A stretch of DNA of 32,527 bases from JBJXGC01 sp046154545 (GTDB lineage Bacteria; Chloroflexota; Dehalococcoidia; Tepidiformales; Tepidiformaceae), in NCBI GenBank assembly GCA_046154545.1, contig JBJXGC010000210.1, positions 1 to 32,527 of the forward strand, read 5' to 3'. The notes below the pieces were generated by a model. The model ran no database searches, was not told the origin of the DNA, and saw only the letters and a list, made by a program, of their open reading frames with translations. Shown here one piece after another: positions 1 to 7,810 of this stretch (its first letter is position 1; every line of letters starts with the position of its first letter). Made by a program: the position numbers and the translations under genes.

Positions 1-570
1 GCCCGGAACACCGCCATGGCGCCAGGGGACGCCCGGGGCAGCACCCTCGACCCCGGCAGCCTCATGTTCTCGCGCAACCCCAAGCCGTTTATCGCCGCGA
101 TCAACGGCCTCTGCCTCGCCGGCGGCCTCGAACGCGCCCTGGACTGCGACATCCGGATCTGCTCCACGGAGGCCTACTTCGGGCTGTTCGAAGTGAAGCG
201 GGGGATCATGCCCGGGTATGCGATCCATCACCTCGCCCGCCTGGTGCCCTTCGGCGAAGCCATGTACCTGATGCTCACCGCCGACCGGGTGGAGCCCGCG
301 GAAGCGATGCGCATCGGCCTGGTCCACGAAGTGACCGCCCCGGGCGACCTGCTCCCACGGGCCGTCGCCATCGCCCAACTCATCGCCGCCAACGCGCCCC
401 TCGCCGTCGAAGGCACGAAAGCGGTCGCCCACCAGTGGCGCCAGCTCCAACTCGACGAGTCCTACCGCTTCGGCGAGTGGGTGGGCCGCGTCGTCCTCAA
501 TTCCGAGGACGCAAAAGACGGCCCCCGCGCCTTCGCCGAAAAGCGGCCCGCCCAGTGGAAGGCACGGTAG
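1..570 (+). CDS. Enoyl-CoA hydratase/isomerase (crotonase) family, 5' end outside window
   Basis: The reading frame is open from base 1, so the N-terminal part lies outside the window and the ATG at 16 is probably internal. The protein shows the crotonase signature. Numbered from that ATG, it has an oxyanion-hole segment AINGLCLAGG at 28-37, a first catalytic-type Glu at 39 (GGLERAL), and a second Glu at 59 in FGLFEVKRGIMPG. Both acidic residues that hydratases use to add water across a 2-enoyl-CoA are therefore present. The C-terminal part (EAMRIGLVHEV, then helices around NAPLAVEGTK) is typical of the family. A role in fatty-acid or aromatic acyl-CoA breakdown is expected, but the substrate cannot be read from sequence. 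The CoA transferase at the other end of the window fits an acyl-CoA-using metabolism. Confidence 0.88.
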   Translation, partial: ARNTAMAPGDARGSTLDPGSLMFSRNPKPFIAAINGLCLAGGLERALDCDIRICSTEAYFGLFEVKRGIMPGYAIHHLARLVPFGEAMYLMLTADRVEPAEAMRIGLVHEVTAPGDLLPRAVAIAQLIAANAPLAVEGTKAVAHQWRQLQLDESYRFGEWVGRVVLNSEDAKDGPRAFAEKRPAQWKAR

Positions 571-678
571 CTGTTAGACATGATGGTCTCTTGAGAACCA
601 GTCAATCAGGACAGAGCTGGCGCATCAGGTGGCGCGGGGACTCCCGCCACTAACAGCTATCAGCTAACAGCTATTCAG
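568..678. repeat. TAGCTGTTAG/CTAACAGCTA inverted and tandem repeat between two genes
   Basis: TAGCTGTTAG at 568-577 overlaps the stop of the crotonase gene. Its exact reverse complement CTAACAGCTA occurs at 650-659 and again at 664-673, the latter overlapping the stop of the PIN gene on the other strand. The last two copies form a 14/15-nt direct repeat (650-663 and 664-678). The 10-bp arms could form a long hairpin between convergent genes and end transcription from both sides, but no T-run follows. A loosely similar TAACGG tandem repeat lies at 26323-26352. Confidence 0.6.
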
Positions 679-1102
679 GCGGTTGCCAGTCCCGGAGGGC
701 GACCACACGTGCCGCCCACGGTGTCCTCGCGAGCCCCGCGACGAAGCGATCGTCCGCCGTGATCAGCAGCTGCCCCTCCCGTTCGGCCAGCGCGAGGTAT
801 ACGCAGTCGTACGGGGTTTGCCCGGTGGCCAGGGCGACCTCAAGGGCGCGGACTGCAAGCTCAGGTTCGGCGTGGATCGTGACGTGATAGGTTTCAAGGG
901 TGCGCAGCATTGCCGTTGCGGTCCCGGCATCAAGGTTCCCGCGCCTCACGGCATTGCGCAATGCACTGGCAACTTCGAGCCACATCATCGCTGGGGCGTG
1001 AAGTTCGAGGTCATCGACGAGGAGACGCACGGCAACGTCGGATAGCTCCTCCGCCATCATCCACTTCGTCGAAACGTTAGCATCGACAACATACCCGCTC
1101 AC
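671..1102 (-). CDS. PIN-domain ribonuclease toxin (VapC/FitB type)
   Basis: A 143-aa PIN-domain protein, presumed Mg-dependent RNase toxin. The four acidic positions of the PIN active site are visible: D7 (VVDANVSTKW), E43 (WLEVASAL), D99 (PYDCVYLALAE) and D117 (TADDRF). Length and motif spacing match VapC toxins. The start is GTG at 1102, overlapping the antitoxin stop by four bases (GTGA), so the two genes should be translationally coupled with antitoxin first. Nothing looks broken, so the pair is probably functional. The RNA target is unknown. Confidence 0.88.
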   Translation of the reverse strand: MSGYVVDANVSTKWMMAEELSDVAVRLLVDDLELHAPAMMWLEVASALRNAVRRGNLDAGTATAMLRTLETYHVTIHAEPELAVRALEVALATGQTPYDCVYLALAEREGQLLITADDRFVAGLARTPWAARVVALRDWQPPE

Positions 1103-1329
1103 CGGTCGCGGTCTTCGCGTATCATATCGACGCTATCCGGGCCCGGAAACGGCCCATAGCGCGCGCGGAATTCCGCCGAAAGCCGCCGCGCCTCGGCACG
1201 GTCGATCTTTGTGGAGCAGACGAGCACGTCCCGGGCCTCGGCCTCAAGGGACCGGCCGTGGGCTCTCGCCTTGCGCTCAAGCGCCGCAAGGACGCTGTCA
1301 TCGATCTCCCGCACAACGATCTGGCCCAT
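1099..1329 (-). CDS. FitA/VapB-like ribbon-helix-helix antitoxin
   Basis: A 76-aa protein that starts with a short beta strand (MGQIVVREID), then two helices (VLAALERKARAHGRSLEAEA), as in Arc/MetJ-type FitA-like antitoxins. The rest (DRAEARRLSAEFRARYGPFPGP) is the kind of tail that wraps around the PIN toxin. ATG at 1329 is preceded by a good Shine-Dalgarno GAGGAG about 6 nt upstream. It is the first gene of the pair and should neutralise the downstream PIN protein and bind its own promoter. Confidence 0.8.
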   Translation of the reverse strand: MGQIVVREIDDSVLAALERKARAHGRSLEAEARDVLVCSTKIDRAEARRLSAEFRARYGPFPGPDSVDMIREDRDR

Positions 1330-1352
1330 CGTGTTCTCCTCGGGACATCATA
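1330..1352 (-). promoter_or_regulatory. -10 box and Shine-Dalgarno for the FitA-like antitoxin
   Basis: Reading on the minus strand, TATGAT (1352-1347) is followed 17 nt later by the ATG at 1329, with GAGGAG in between. I see no convincing -35 box. Unlike many genes in this window, this one would have a short leader with a ribosome binding site. Confidence 0.5.
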
Positions 1353-1398
1353 CCACCTGGCCGCCGGGTCCCCGGCGGCCGCCCCGGGATGCGCCAGT

Positions 1399-1430
1399 GC
1401 CCCCTCGCCCACCGTGTTGAGCGAGGGGGC
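1399..1430 (-). terminator. Strong GC hairpin downstream of the HpaB-family gene
   Basis: A perfect 10-bp stem (GCCCCCTCGC at 1399-1408, GCGAGGGGGC at 1421-1430) with a 12-nt loop lies just past the stop of the gene ending at 1444 and before the antitoxin promoter. It has no T-run, so it may be a weak or factor-assisted terminator. Confidence 0.5.
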
Positions 1431-1443
1431 GTGGCGAAGAGAA

Positions 1444-2859
1444 CTAATGCCCGGCCGTAATCCCGGCCGCGGCCCGGGCCTGGTCCTTGGCTGCTTCGAG
1501 GTCGTAGCCGCCCATGGTGACGATGCGCTGGGCGGCGAGGCCGCCGCCGGCCGCGATCGTCGTCACCAGCTCCCAGCCACCGTAGGAGTCGGCAGTCAGG
1601 TCGCGGATGAGGTTGTAGACACGCATCCGATCCTCGACCACCACGTCGTTCTTCGTGTGGAGGTATTTGTTGAGCGTCTTCGTGATCTCTTCGTTGCGGT
1701 AGTCGGCCTCGGTCGGGAGGGTGAGGACGAGGCCGCCGCTCATGTCGTGCAGCTTCTGGACCATGGCGTGCCAGTTGTTCGCGCCGTAGAACTTGCCGAC
1801 GTTCACGGCCATCGGGTCGGGGTAGACCATGCCCGTCTCCGTCACCTTGTAGTTGTGGAGGGCGCTTTCGAGCGACATCCGCAGCATCTCGGCGTAGAAG
1901 ACGAGGTCGGAGATCTTCTCCTGGATGTGTGAGGCCTTGTTGATGCCGTTCATCTCGCAGAGCAGTTGGGCCGTGCCGACGAGCAGGCGCGAGCGCTCGA
2001 CCAGGGCGATCAGACCGCCGACGCGCTCCCAGAGGCCGAGGGAGCGGGCGAGGATGCCGGCCAGCGGGTACTCGCCCGCGAGGAAGACCCGGTCCCAGGG
2101 GACGAACACGTCGTCGAAGACGACGAAGCCCTCGGGAGCGTTGTGCTTTGCGCTCAGCGGGTAGTCCATCTCGCTCAGGTTCGGGTGCGCGTAGGCGCGG
2201 TTGATGATCTTCACGCCCGGCGCGTTCGTGGGGATGGAGAACGAAACCGACCACTGCTCTTCGCCAGGGCCCATCGCCTTCGTCGGCATGACCGTCTGTT
2301 CGTGGACAAGGCTGGCGCCGCTGATGTGCAGCTTCGCGCCGCGGACGATGATGCCGTCCGCGTTCTTGTCGAGGATGCGCATGTAGAGGTCGGGGTCGTC
2401 CTGGTCCTTGGGGTGGCGGGAGCGGTCGCCCTTCGCATCCGTAATGCACTGGTCGGCCCGGAGGTCGTTGTCGCGGCAGTGCTTGTAGATGCGCTCGATG
2501 TTCTCGGCGTACTGGCCGTTCACCGCGGCGACCTGGTCCTTGATGTTGTAGAGGGCCATCAGGACGGCCGAGACGGCGGTGCTGATGCTCGTCATGTGGG
2601 AGAGCTTGACCCGCTTTTCGAGGTCTTCGACGGACGTGGGGATCTTATAGATACGGTGGGCGAGGGTGCCATCCTCGGTCTCGTAGACGCGGATGTCCTT
2701 CGTGGCCGGGTCATCGTAGACGTAGTCGTCGGCCGCGTTCTGGATGGCGACATCGAACCATTCATTCTTCGTGATGTCGGGGACGGACTCGCCGGCGATG
2801 TAGGTGACGCGGCCGTCGCGCAGGCTTTCTCGGTACCATTCGGGATTCTTGAGGCCCAT
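1444..2859 (-). CDS. HpaB/4-hydroxybutyryl-CoA dehydratase-superfamily flavoprotein
   Basis: A 471-aa member of the 4-hydroxyphenylacetate 3-hydroxylase (HpaB) superfamily. These proteins bind FAD/FADH2 in a tetrameric acyl-CoA-dehydrogenase-like fold. Diagnostic pieces are ITDAKGDRS, DPDLYMRI, DGIIVRGAKLHISGA, MPTKAMG and VVFDDVFVPWDRVFL, close to both aromatic hydroxylases and 4-hydroxybutyryl-CoA dehydratase. The Cys and His residues that hold the 4Fe-4S cluster of the dehydratase are not visible at the matching places (the region around GLWERVGGLI has none). A flavin monooxygenase or oxidase is therefore more likely. No flavin reductase (HpaC) gene is in the window. ATG at 2859 has AGGAG about 10 nt upstream. 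The copper amine oxidase gene lies upstream on the same strand, separated by 117 bp, so cotranscription is possible. Confidence 0.8.
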   Translation of the reverse strand: MGLKNPEWYRESLRDGRVTYIAGESVPDITKNEWFDVAIQNAADDYVYDDPATKDIRVYETEDGTLAHRIYKIPTSVEDLEKRVKLSHMTSISTAVSAVLMALYNIKDQVAAVNGQYAENIERIYKHCRDNDLRADQCITDAKGDRSRHPKDQDDPDLYMRILDKNADGIIVRGAKLHISGASLVHEQTVMPTKAMGPGEEQWSVSFSIPTNAPGVKIINRAYAHPNLSEMDYPLSAKHNAPEGFVVFDDVFVPWDRVFLAGEYPLAGILARSLGLWERVGGLIALVERSRLLVGTAQLLCEMNGINKASHIQEKISDLVFYAEMLRMSLESALHNYKVTETGMVYPDPMAVNVGKFYGANNWHAMVQKLHDMSGGLVLTLPTEADYRNEEITKTLNKYLHTKNDVVVEDRMRVYNLIRDLTADSYGGWELVTTIAAGGGLAAQRIVTMGGYDLEAAKDQARAAAGITAGH

Positions 2860-2976
2860 GTGTTCTGTCTCCTGTCGGGTTAGCCTACGCAGTCAACGCC
2901 TTTCGCTCCCGACGATCAAGAGCGTGGCGTGGCGCTAACTATTCGATCCGCGTTTACGGTCTGCGAAAGGCCAGGT

Positions 2977-4905
2977 TCAGTGTTGTTCGCACTCGTCCCC
3001 GTGCTTCATCGAAGGAGCGACGTCCAGCGCGGGATTGCGGTCGAAGAACCCGGTGGGCTGGAGCTTGAAGCCCATGTACTGGGTGGGCATCACGGGCCAG
3101 TCCTCGGGGCGGGGGACGTGGTTATGTCCCATGCTGTACCAGACCACGACATCTGTGTTCTCGACGGGCCGGTCGGCCGCCGTCCATTCCGGGAGGCCCG
3201 CCCCGCCCGCATGCTGGTTGGGGTATTGGCCGGCCGCGTGCCGCTCCTCGCGGTTGTAGGGCGTCACCCAGAGGTGGTTCGTCGTGAACCCGGCCCGCTT
3301 GATCAAGCTCGATTCGGGCCGATTGAAGGGGACCGTGTTCTCCCCGGGCATGAGCTTGTAGGCCACGGGCTGCCCCAGCCGATTCTTCACGTTCGCGTTC
3401 TCGACCTTCCAGTAGCGCGCGCTGGCAGGGTTCACCCGCCGCTTCGCCGCGGACTCGCGGCCCAGGAGTGTGGACTCGGCGAAGAAGGCGTTTCCGAACG
3501 GGTTATCCGCGCTCGCCTCCTCCGTCACCGTGTTCACCTCGTAAACTGAGTTCTCTTCACCGTCGATCGCCATGTCCAGCCGGAGGCTGAAGAAGTGCTG
3601 ATGGATCGGCGCGTACACGCCGGGCGCGACGACGGTGCCGTACTTCCGCTCCTCGCCGAGGGGGAGGGCGCCGTTCGAGACGATCCCGGTGAGCTTGATC
3701 TCGTACTCGATCGACGCGTCCTGGTAGAAGTACCAGTAGAAGCCGTACTCGTAGTTCCCGACGGTGGCGATCGACGACAGGACCAGGCGCCGCGAACGCC
3801 GCACCTCCGCCGTGTTGTCGCGGTCGACGTGCTTCCAGAGGATGCCGTAGTCCTCTTCGTGGAGGCAGATGGCGTTGGGGACGCGCACCGGCTCGCCGGC
3901 CGCGTCACAGATGAAGCCGTCGAAGTAGCGGATCTCGCCCAGGCAATCGCACCCGAGTTCGAGCGAATTCGTGCACATGCCGAGGCCATATTCACCGGCG
4001 TCGAAGGCGTTCTTGCGGTTGTGCATCGGGTGCGGGTCGCCGTAGGGCACCACCATCTCCGAGAGCGAGGCCCGCGTCAGGATGGAGCGCAGCCGGCCAC
4101 CATCCTCATAGCCGACCGAGTTGAGGACGAGGCCTTCGCGGTGGGTGAAGCCGAAGCGGATCTCCCACTTCTGCCAGCGGATGCAATGGCCCTCGACCGC
4201 GAAGCCCGGGCCATCGCGCTGGATGATCTCCAGCGGCTTCAGGTCCGTCCGCTGGTCCGCGACGAGACTCGCCCGGTAGTTGGCATCCTCGGGCGGGAGT
4301 GGCACGACGCCGTGGTCTTCGACTCGCACGACCTCGAGCCGGTTGAAGTCGAAGACGGCGATGACCCCGTCGATCGGCCCCGCGTAGGCGTTATCCCCGT
4401 CGAACCGCTTCACGAACGAGAGCGCCCGCGTGAGGCGCCGGGTGCTGTCCTCCGCGAAGCCGAAATTGCCGTTCGGCCAGGCGTCGATCTGGACGAGGCT
4501 CATGTCGGTCACGCCCCGCTTCGCCAGGGCAGCGATGTAGGCGGGGTCGGCCTTGATCGCGTTCGTCGCGTCGAACAGTTCGGCCCCCGTCATGCCGGGC
4601 TGGACGCCGGGGACATGGTGCCACGACTCCAGCCGCTCACCCGTGATCGAAACCACCGCCTCGTGCGTCTCGCCACTGTCGCGGTCGAACAGGGTGACGA
4701 ACGCCGCCCGGTCGCAGCCCGACCCGGGGCGGAAGGCGGCAAGGACCTGCTTCTCCGGCTCCTCGAGCACGACCGAACAGATGACCGTCCGCGGGCCAAG
4801 CGGGCGGGCCTCGCGGAGCACGCGCACCGCGGTCCGCATCTCCTCATCGGTGAGCGGCTCAAGCGGGTGGAGGACGGCGACGGGGGGACGCTCAGCGGTA
4901 GTCAT
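2977..4905 (-). CDS. Copper amine oxidase (primary-amine oxidase, TPQ type)
   Basis: A 642-aa copper amine oxidase, which converts primary amines to aldehydes, ammonia and H2O2. Y385 in TVGNYEYGFYWY is the tyrosine that becomes the topaquinone cofactor. D302 (AFDAGEYGLG) is the catalytic base. H435 and H437 (PIHQHFFS) plus H596 (HNHVPRPEDWP) are the copper ligands. The disulfide-type cysteines around LGCDCLGE and AICLHEEDYG are also present. The sequence resembles the Arthrobacter-type enzyme along its full length, ending in the FFDRNPALDV region. No signal peptide is seen, so it is probably cytoplasmic. I chose ATG at 4905 (MTTAERPP) because GAGGTG lies about 7 nt upstream; a longer ORF to 5010 would overlap the toxin remnant. 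With the downstream flavoprotein it could form an amine or aromatic catabolic unit. Confidence 0.95.
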   Translation of the reverse strand: MTTAERPPVAVLHPLEPLTDEEMRTAVRVLREARPLGPRTVICSVVLEEPEKQVLAAFRPGSGCDRAAFVTLFDRDSGETHEAVVSITGERLESWHHVPGVQPGMTGAELFDATNAIKADPAYIAALAKRGVTDMSLVQIDAWPNGNFGFAEDSTRRLTRALSFVKRFDGDNAYAGPIDGVIAVFDFNRLEVVRVEDHGVVPLPPEDANYRASLVADQRTDLKPLEIIQRDGPGFAVEGHCIRWQKWEIRFGFTHREGLVLNSVGYEDGGRLRSILTRASLSEMVVPYGDPHPMHNRKNAFDAGEYGLGMCTNSLELGCDCLGEIRYFDGFICDAAGEPVRVPNAICLHEEDYGILWKHVDRDNTAEVRRSRRLVLSSIATVGNYEYGFYWYFYQDASIEYEIKLTGIVSNGALPLGEERKYGTVVAPGVYAPIHQHFFSLRLDMAIDGEENSVYEVNTVTEEASADNPFGNAFFAESTLLGRESAAKRRVNPASARYWKVENANVKNRLGQPVAYKLMPGENTVPFNRPESSLIKRAGFTTNHLWVTPYNREERHAAGQYPNQHAGGAGLPEWTAADRPVENTDVVVWYSMGHNHVPRPEDWPVMPTQYMGFKLQPTGFFDRNPALDVAPSMKHGDECEQH

Positions 4906-4967
4906 GGCACACCTCGGAAGTGGAGATTGCCACGAAGTATACGCTCGCGGCGGCCGCCTCAGGGCTG

Positions 4968-5257
4968 CTACGGCCGCGCGAAGATGTCGTGCGTCCCGAT
5001 CCGCCGCCAAACGATGTGGGGCTGCCCAGGGATCAGCTCCGGGCCGTAAGCTCCGGGCCGTAGTGGAAGGTCGCCCGGCCGTCCGGGGCCCAGGTCAGCT
5101 CCCACACGCCGGTATGGCCGACGACTCGCTTCACCCGTAGGCCGGGCCGGAAGGAACCCCTTCCCAGGTCTTCCAGGAACTGCTGCCGCGCGCGACCAAA
5201 GCGAGCTTGCTGCGCCCTCGTCAGGACATCGTAGTCTCGCCAGAACGCGTCCTGCAC
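4968..5257 (-). pseudogene. RelE/ParE-like toxin broken by a 14-bp tandem duplication
   Basis: From GTG at 5257 the frame encodes a RelE-superfamily toxin (LRVKRVVGHTGVWELTW, then GRATFHYGPEL) and stops early at 5033, giving 74 aa. The cause is visible: AGCTCCGGGCCGTA at 5035-5048 is repeated exactly at 5049-5062 (plus strand). Removing one copy restores the frame into PGQPHIVWRRIGTHDIF and a stop at 4968, for 91 aa. That ending is the conserved C-terminal strand of these toxins (WRR-G-HDIF), which carries residues needed for activity. The gene follows the AbrB antitoxin by 16 nt. The truncated protein is probably inactive. Slipped-strand loss of the repeat could restore it. Confidence 0.85.
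5035..5062. repeat. Exact 14-bp tandem duplication inside the toxin gene
   Basis: Two adjacent perfect copies of AGCTCCGGGCCGTA. Because 14 is not a multiple of three, the duplication shifts the reading frame of the toxin gene and creates a TGA at 5035-5033 on the minus strand. Confidence 0.97.
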
Positions 5258-5273
5258 CGCGTGCGTAGGGACG

Positions 5274-5576
5274 CTATGCGGGTTTCATCCGCGCATCGAG
5301 GGCCGCGACCAACTCCTCGTCACTCATGTAAATGGTCCCTGGAACCTTGTTGCGATGGTTTATCGTCACTTCGAGCTCGCCCGCCTGCCACTCCGGCGTC
5401 CAGAACCAGGCCTGCTCCGGGTCCCGGTCCGCCACGCGCGTAATGGAGAGGCCATGCTCCGTGAGCATGATGTCCAGTTCCGTGCCCGGGCACATCCCGG
5501 CCGCCTCGAGCAGCTCGGCCGGGATGTGGATGCTCCCGTCCCCTTCGACGACAGGCTGCACTCGCTGTTCGGTCAT
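5274..5576 (-). CDS. AbrB/MazE-type (SpoVT-AbrB) antitoxin
   Basis: A 100-aa protein whose first half is a swapped-hairpin AbrB domain: VQPVVEGDGSIHIPAELLEA, then PGTELDIMLTEHGLSITRV. Such domains bind DNA as dimers and act as antitoxins. The acidic C-terminal half (MSDEELVAALDARMKPA) would bind the toxin. It stands 16 nt upstream of the RelE-like toxin on the same strand. It appears intact although its toxin is frameshifted, as expected when the toxin has been lost first. The ATG at 5576 has no Shine-Dalgarno but has a -10 box 6 nt upstream. Confidence 0.85.
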   Translation of the reverse strand: MTEQRVQPVVEGDGSIHIPAELLEAAGMCPGTELDIMLTEHGLSITRVADRDPEQAWFWTPEWQAGELEVTINHRNKVPGTIYMSDEELVAALDARMKPA

Positions 5577-5588
5577 CGGTTCAGTCTA
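5577..5588 (-). promoter_or_regulatory. Leaderless -10 box (TAGACT, N6, ATG) for the AbrB antitoxin
   Basis: On the minus strand TAGACT (5588-5583) is followed by exactly 6 nt and then the ATG. Transcription would begin at or next to the start codon, and no ribosome binding site is seen. The spacing matches several other genes in the window. Confidence 0.5.
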
Positions 5589-5733
5589 CCAGAGGATGAA
5601 TCCCTCAGAGCCACGACCGTAAGGGCGTGTTACGCGCTTGAACTCGGTGATTCTCCCAGGCGCGCCGCCCGGCAGACCGTGCCACGGGCACCGTCGCAGC
5701 GCTTGCTCACACACGCGCCCCTGACACGCCGGC

Positions 5734-6075
5734 CTAGACCGCCACGTCGCCCCGCTCACCGGTGCGCACGCGGACGGCCGTCTCGACCGGTATGACGAAG
5801 ATCTTGCCGTCGCCGATGTTGCCCGTCCGCGCCGCCGCCACAATCGCGTCGATCACGCGCTCAACGGCGATGTCAGAGACGACCACCTCAAGCTTCACCT
5901 TCGGGAGCAGGTCGACTGTCACCGTCTCCCCACCGCGGCCCTGGTGGACAACGCCGCGCTGCGCGCCGCGGCCCGTGACCTGGGTGAAGTTCATGCCGTG
6001 GATGCCGATATCGTCCAGCGCCTGCTTGACGTCATGGAGCTTGTCAGGCCGGATGATCGCTTCGATCTTCTTCAC
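5734..6075 (-). CDS. glnB: Nitrogen regulatory protein P-II
   Basis: A 113-aa P-II signal protein of standard length. It has the start MKKIEAIIRPDKL, the B-loop TGNIGDGKIFV at about 84-94, and the C-terminal RVRTGERG. P-II trimers sense ATP/ADP and 2-oxoglutarate and plug the ammonium channel through their T-loop. The T-loop here (about 37-56, GAQRGVVHQGRGGETVTVD) has no tyrosine; the site uridylylated or adenylylated in other bacteria (Tyr51) is Thr. Covalent control of that kind should be absent. The gene lies 18 nt downstream of amtB with GGAGG ahead of its ATG, so the two form an operon. It is more GlnK-like by context. Confidence 0.95.
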   Translation of the reverse strand: MKKIEAIIRPDKLHDVKQALDDIGIHGMNFTQVTGRGAQRGVVHQGRGGETVTVDLLPKVKLEVVVSDIAVERVIDAIVAAARTGNIGDGKIFVIPVETAVRVRTGERGDVAV

Positions 6076-6093
6076 GTTATTGCCTCCGCGGTC

Positions 6094-7527
6094 CTATTGA
6101 CCGCCGCCACCGGTCGTCGAGGGTACGGTGTGCGTGGCGGCCGCGCTGGCCGTGTAGATGGCCGGCGGAGCCGGGAGGATTGGCCCGGGCTGGAGCGGCA
6201 CGCCGCTTTCGTCCGAGGTGTACGCCCGTTCCCCATGCTGGGTAACGTCGAGGCCGAGCTCTTCATCGTCTTCGGAGACGCGGATGCCGACGGTGAGGTC
6301 GAGCACCTTGAGGATGACGAACGTGACGATGAACGAATAGCCACCGATGGCCACGATGCCGATGAGTGCGTCCGTGAAGCGGCGCCACTCGCCTTCGATC
6401 AACCCTTCCGCATAGGGCAGGCCGCTGACCGCGGCGACGGCGAAGATGCCGGTCGCGGCCGCGCCCCAGATGCCGCCGACGCCGTGGACGCCGACCACGT
6501 CGAGGGAGTCATCGAAGCCCAGCTTCGCCCGCAACCGGACGGCGAGGTAGCAGAAGACGCCAGCACCGAGGCCGATCGCGATGGCGGACATGGGCTCGAC
6601 GTAGCCCGAAGCAGGGGTGATGGCGACGAGGCCAGCCACCACGCCCGAGGCACCGCCGACGACGCTCGGCTTGCCGGACATCTTCCAGGCGATGAGCGTC
6701 CAGGTGAGCCCGGCCACGGCCGCCGCGATCGCCGTGTTGACGAAGGCGTAGACCGCCTGGCTGTTGGCGCCGCCGGCGCTGCCCGCGTTGAAGCCAAACC
6801 AGCCGAACCAGAGGATGGCGGCCCCGAGGACAACCATCGTGATGTCGTGGGGCTCCATCGGCTCCTTGCCGTAGCCCTTGCGCTTGCCGAATACGAGGAC
6901 CGCCGCGATGGCAGCGAAGCCCGCGTTCACGTGAATTGCGAGTCCACCGGCGAAGTCGAGGGAGTTCAGGCCGACATCCGTGCCAGCCGTGCTGAAGGCG
7001 CTGAGCCAGCCGTCGTAGGCGAAGACCCAGTGGGCGACGGGGATATAGACGAGGATCGACCAGAGGGCCGTGAAGACGAGGAACGGCCCAAACTTCGCCC
7101 GCTCCGCAAACGCCCCCGTGATCAGGGCCGGGGTGATGATCGCGAACATCAGCTGGAAGGCCATGAAGAGGAGATGCGGGATGCCGTAGCCGTAGAACAC
7201 GCCCGGGTTCTCCGGATCGACGCTCCCATCCGCCAGCAGGCCCGCCGCCACAGGACCGCCCGGGACGCCGCCAACGTCTTTGAGCCCGAACCAGTCGAAG
7301 TTACCGATCAGGCCGAGGCCCTGGTCGGGGCCGAACGCCAGCGAATAGCCGAACACGACCCAGATGATGGCCACGACACCCGTCGTAATGAACGACTGCA
7401 TGATCGTCGCGAGCACGTTCTTGTTTCGTGTCAGCCCGCCATAAAAGAAGCCGAGGGCGGGCGTCATGAACAACACGAGCGCGGACGCCGTAAGCATCCA
7501 GGCGATGTTGCCGCTATTCAGTTCCAT
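6094..7527 (-). CDS. amtB: Ammonium transporter AmtB
   Basis: A 477-aa ammonium channel with about 11 membrane segments. The twin pore histidines are H199 (LAIHVNAG) and H348 (GVHGVGG). D191 (LDFAGG) marks the recruitment site, and FQLMFA and WFGWFGFNAGS match the Phe gate regions. A cytoplasmic tail after about 413 (SEDDEELGLDVTQHGERAY) is the usual family ending, extended by a Pro/Ala/Thr-rich stretch of about 40 residues that closes in GGGGQ. I chose ATG at 7527 (MELNSGN) because GAGAGGTGG lies just upstream; the ATG at 7545 would itself contain that site. The downstream P-II gene is the expected partner. Confidence 0.96.
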   Translation of the reverse strand: MELNSGNIAWMLTASALVLFMTPALGFFYGGLTRNKNVLATIMQSFITTGVVAIIWVVFGYSLAFGPDQGLGLIGNFDWFGLKDVGGVPGGPVAAGLLADGSVDPENPGVFYGYGIPHLLFMAFQLMFAIITPALITGAFAERAKFGPFLVFTALWSILVYIPVAHWVFAYDGWLSAFSTAGTDVGLNSLDFAGGLAIHVNAGFAAIAAVLVFGKRKGYGKEPMEPHDITMVVLGAAILWFGWFGFNAGSAGGANSQAVYAFVNTAIAAAVAGLTWTLIAWKMSGKPSVVGGASGVVAGLVAITPASGYVEPMSAIAIGLGAGVFCYLAVRLRAKLGFDDSLDVVGVHGVGGIWGAAATGIFAVAAVSGLPYAEGLIEGEWRRFTDALIGIVAIGGYSFIVTFVILKVLDLTVGIRVSEDDEELGLDVTQHGERAYTSDESGVPLQPGPILPAPPAIYTASAAATHTVPSTTGGGGQ

Positions 7528-7810
7528 GGCTGGCCACCTCTCCATACTGGCTGGACGGCCAGTGTGATACCCGTCTACCGGGTGAGAGCGAAAGTTATCA
7601 GCGAGTGGTTTCGGCCGAATGTCGGCCTTGTTTCAGAAAGATGTCAGATACGTTACGAGTACATTTCGCCACGGTCGGCCCCAGGAGCTCGGAGACCTGT
7701 TCGGGGCGACGTCAAAGAGAGCCCGTCCGCCATCTTTCCCGCTTCCGCCCATGTCGAAGTGACAATCAAGTGTCGAAGGAGAGAGTAGGACCCCTCCGGA
7801 GACGTCACCC
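7528..7810. promoter_or_regulatory. Divergent intergenic region between amtB and the LytM-like gene
   Basis: This 283-bp gap must hold promoters for amtB (minus) and the next gene (plus). I see a perfect 6-bp hairpin with a 3-nt loop (GGCCGA at 7613-7618, TCGGCC at 7622-7627) followed by TTGTTTC, and a smaller ACCCG/CGGGT hairpin near 7570. I could not assign -35/-10 boxes with confidence. The hairpins would sit in the amtB leader and could take part in nitrogen control. Confidence 0.35.

Noticed and set aside
3595..5049. Plus-strand open frame of 484 codons opposite the copper amine oxidase
   Set aside because: The minus strand has every catalytic residue of an amine oxidase. The plus-strand product is low-complexity Asp/Val/Arg sequence.
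5944..7788. Plus-strand open frame of 614 codons opposite amtB
   Set aside because: It is antisense to an unmistakable ammonium transporter. The peptide is Asp/Arg/Gly-rich without family features, the usual shadow of a GC-rich gene.
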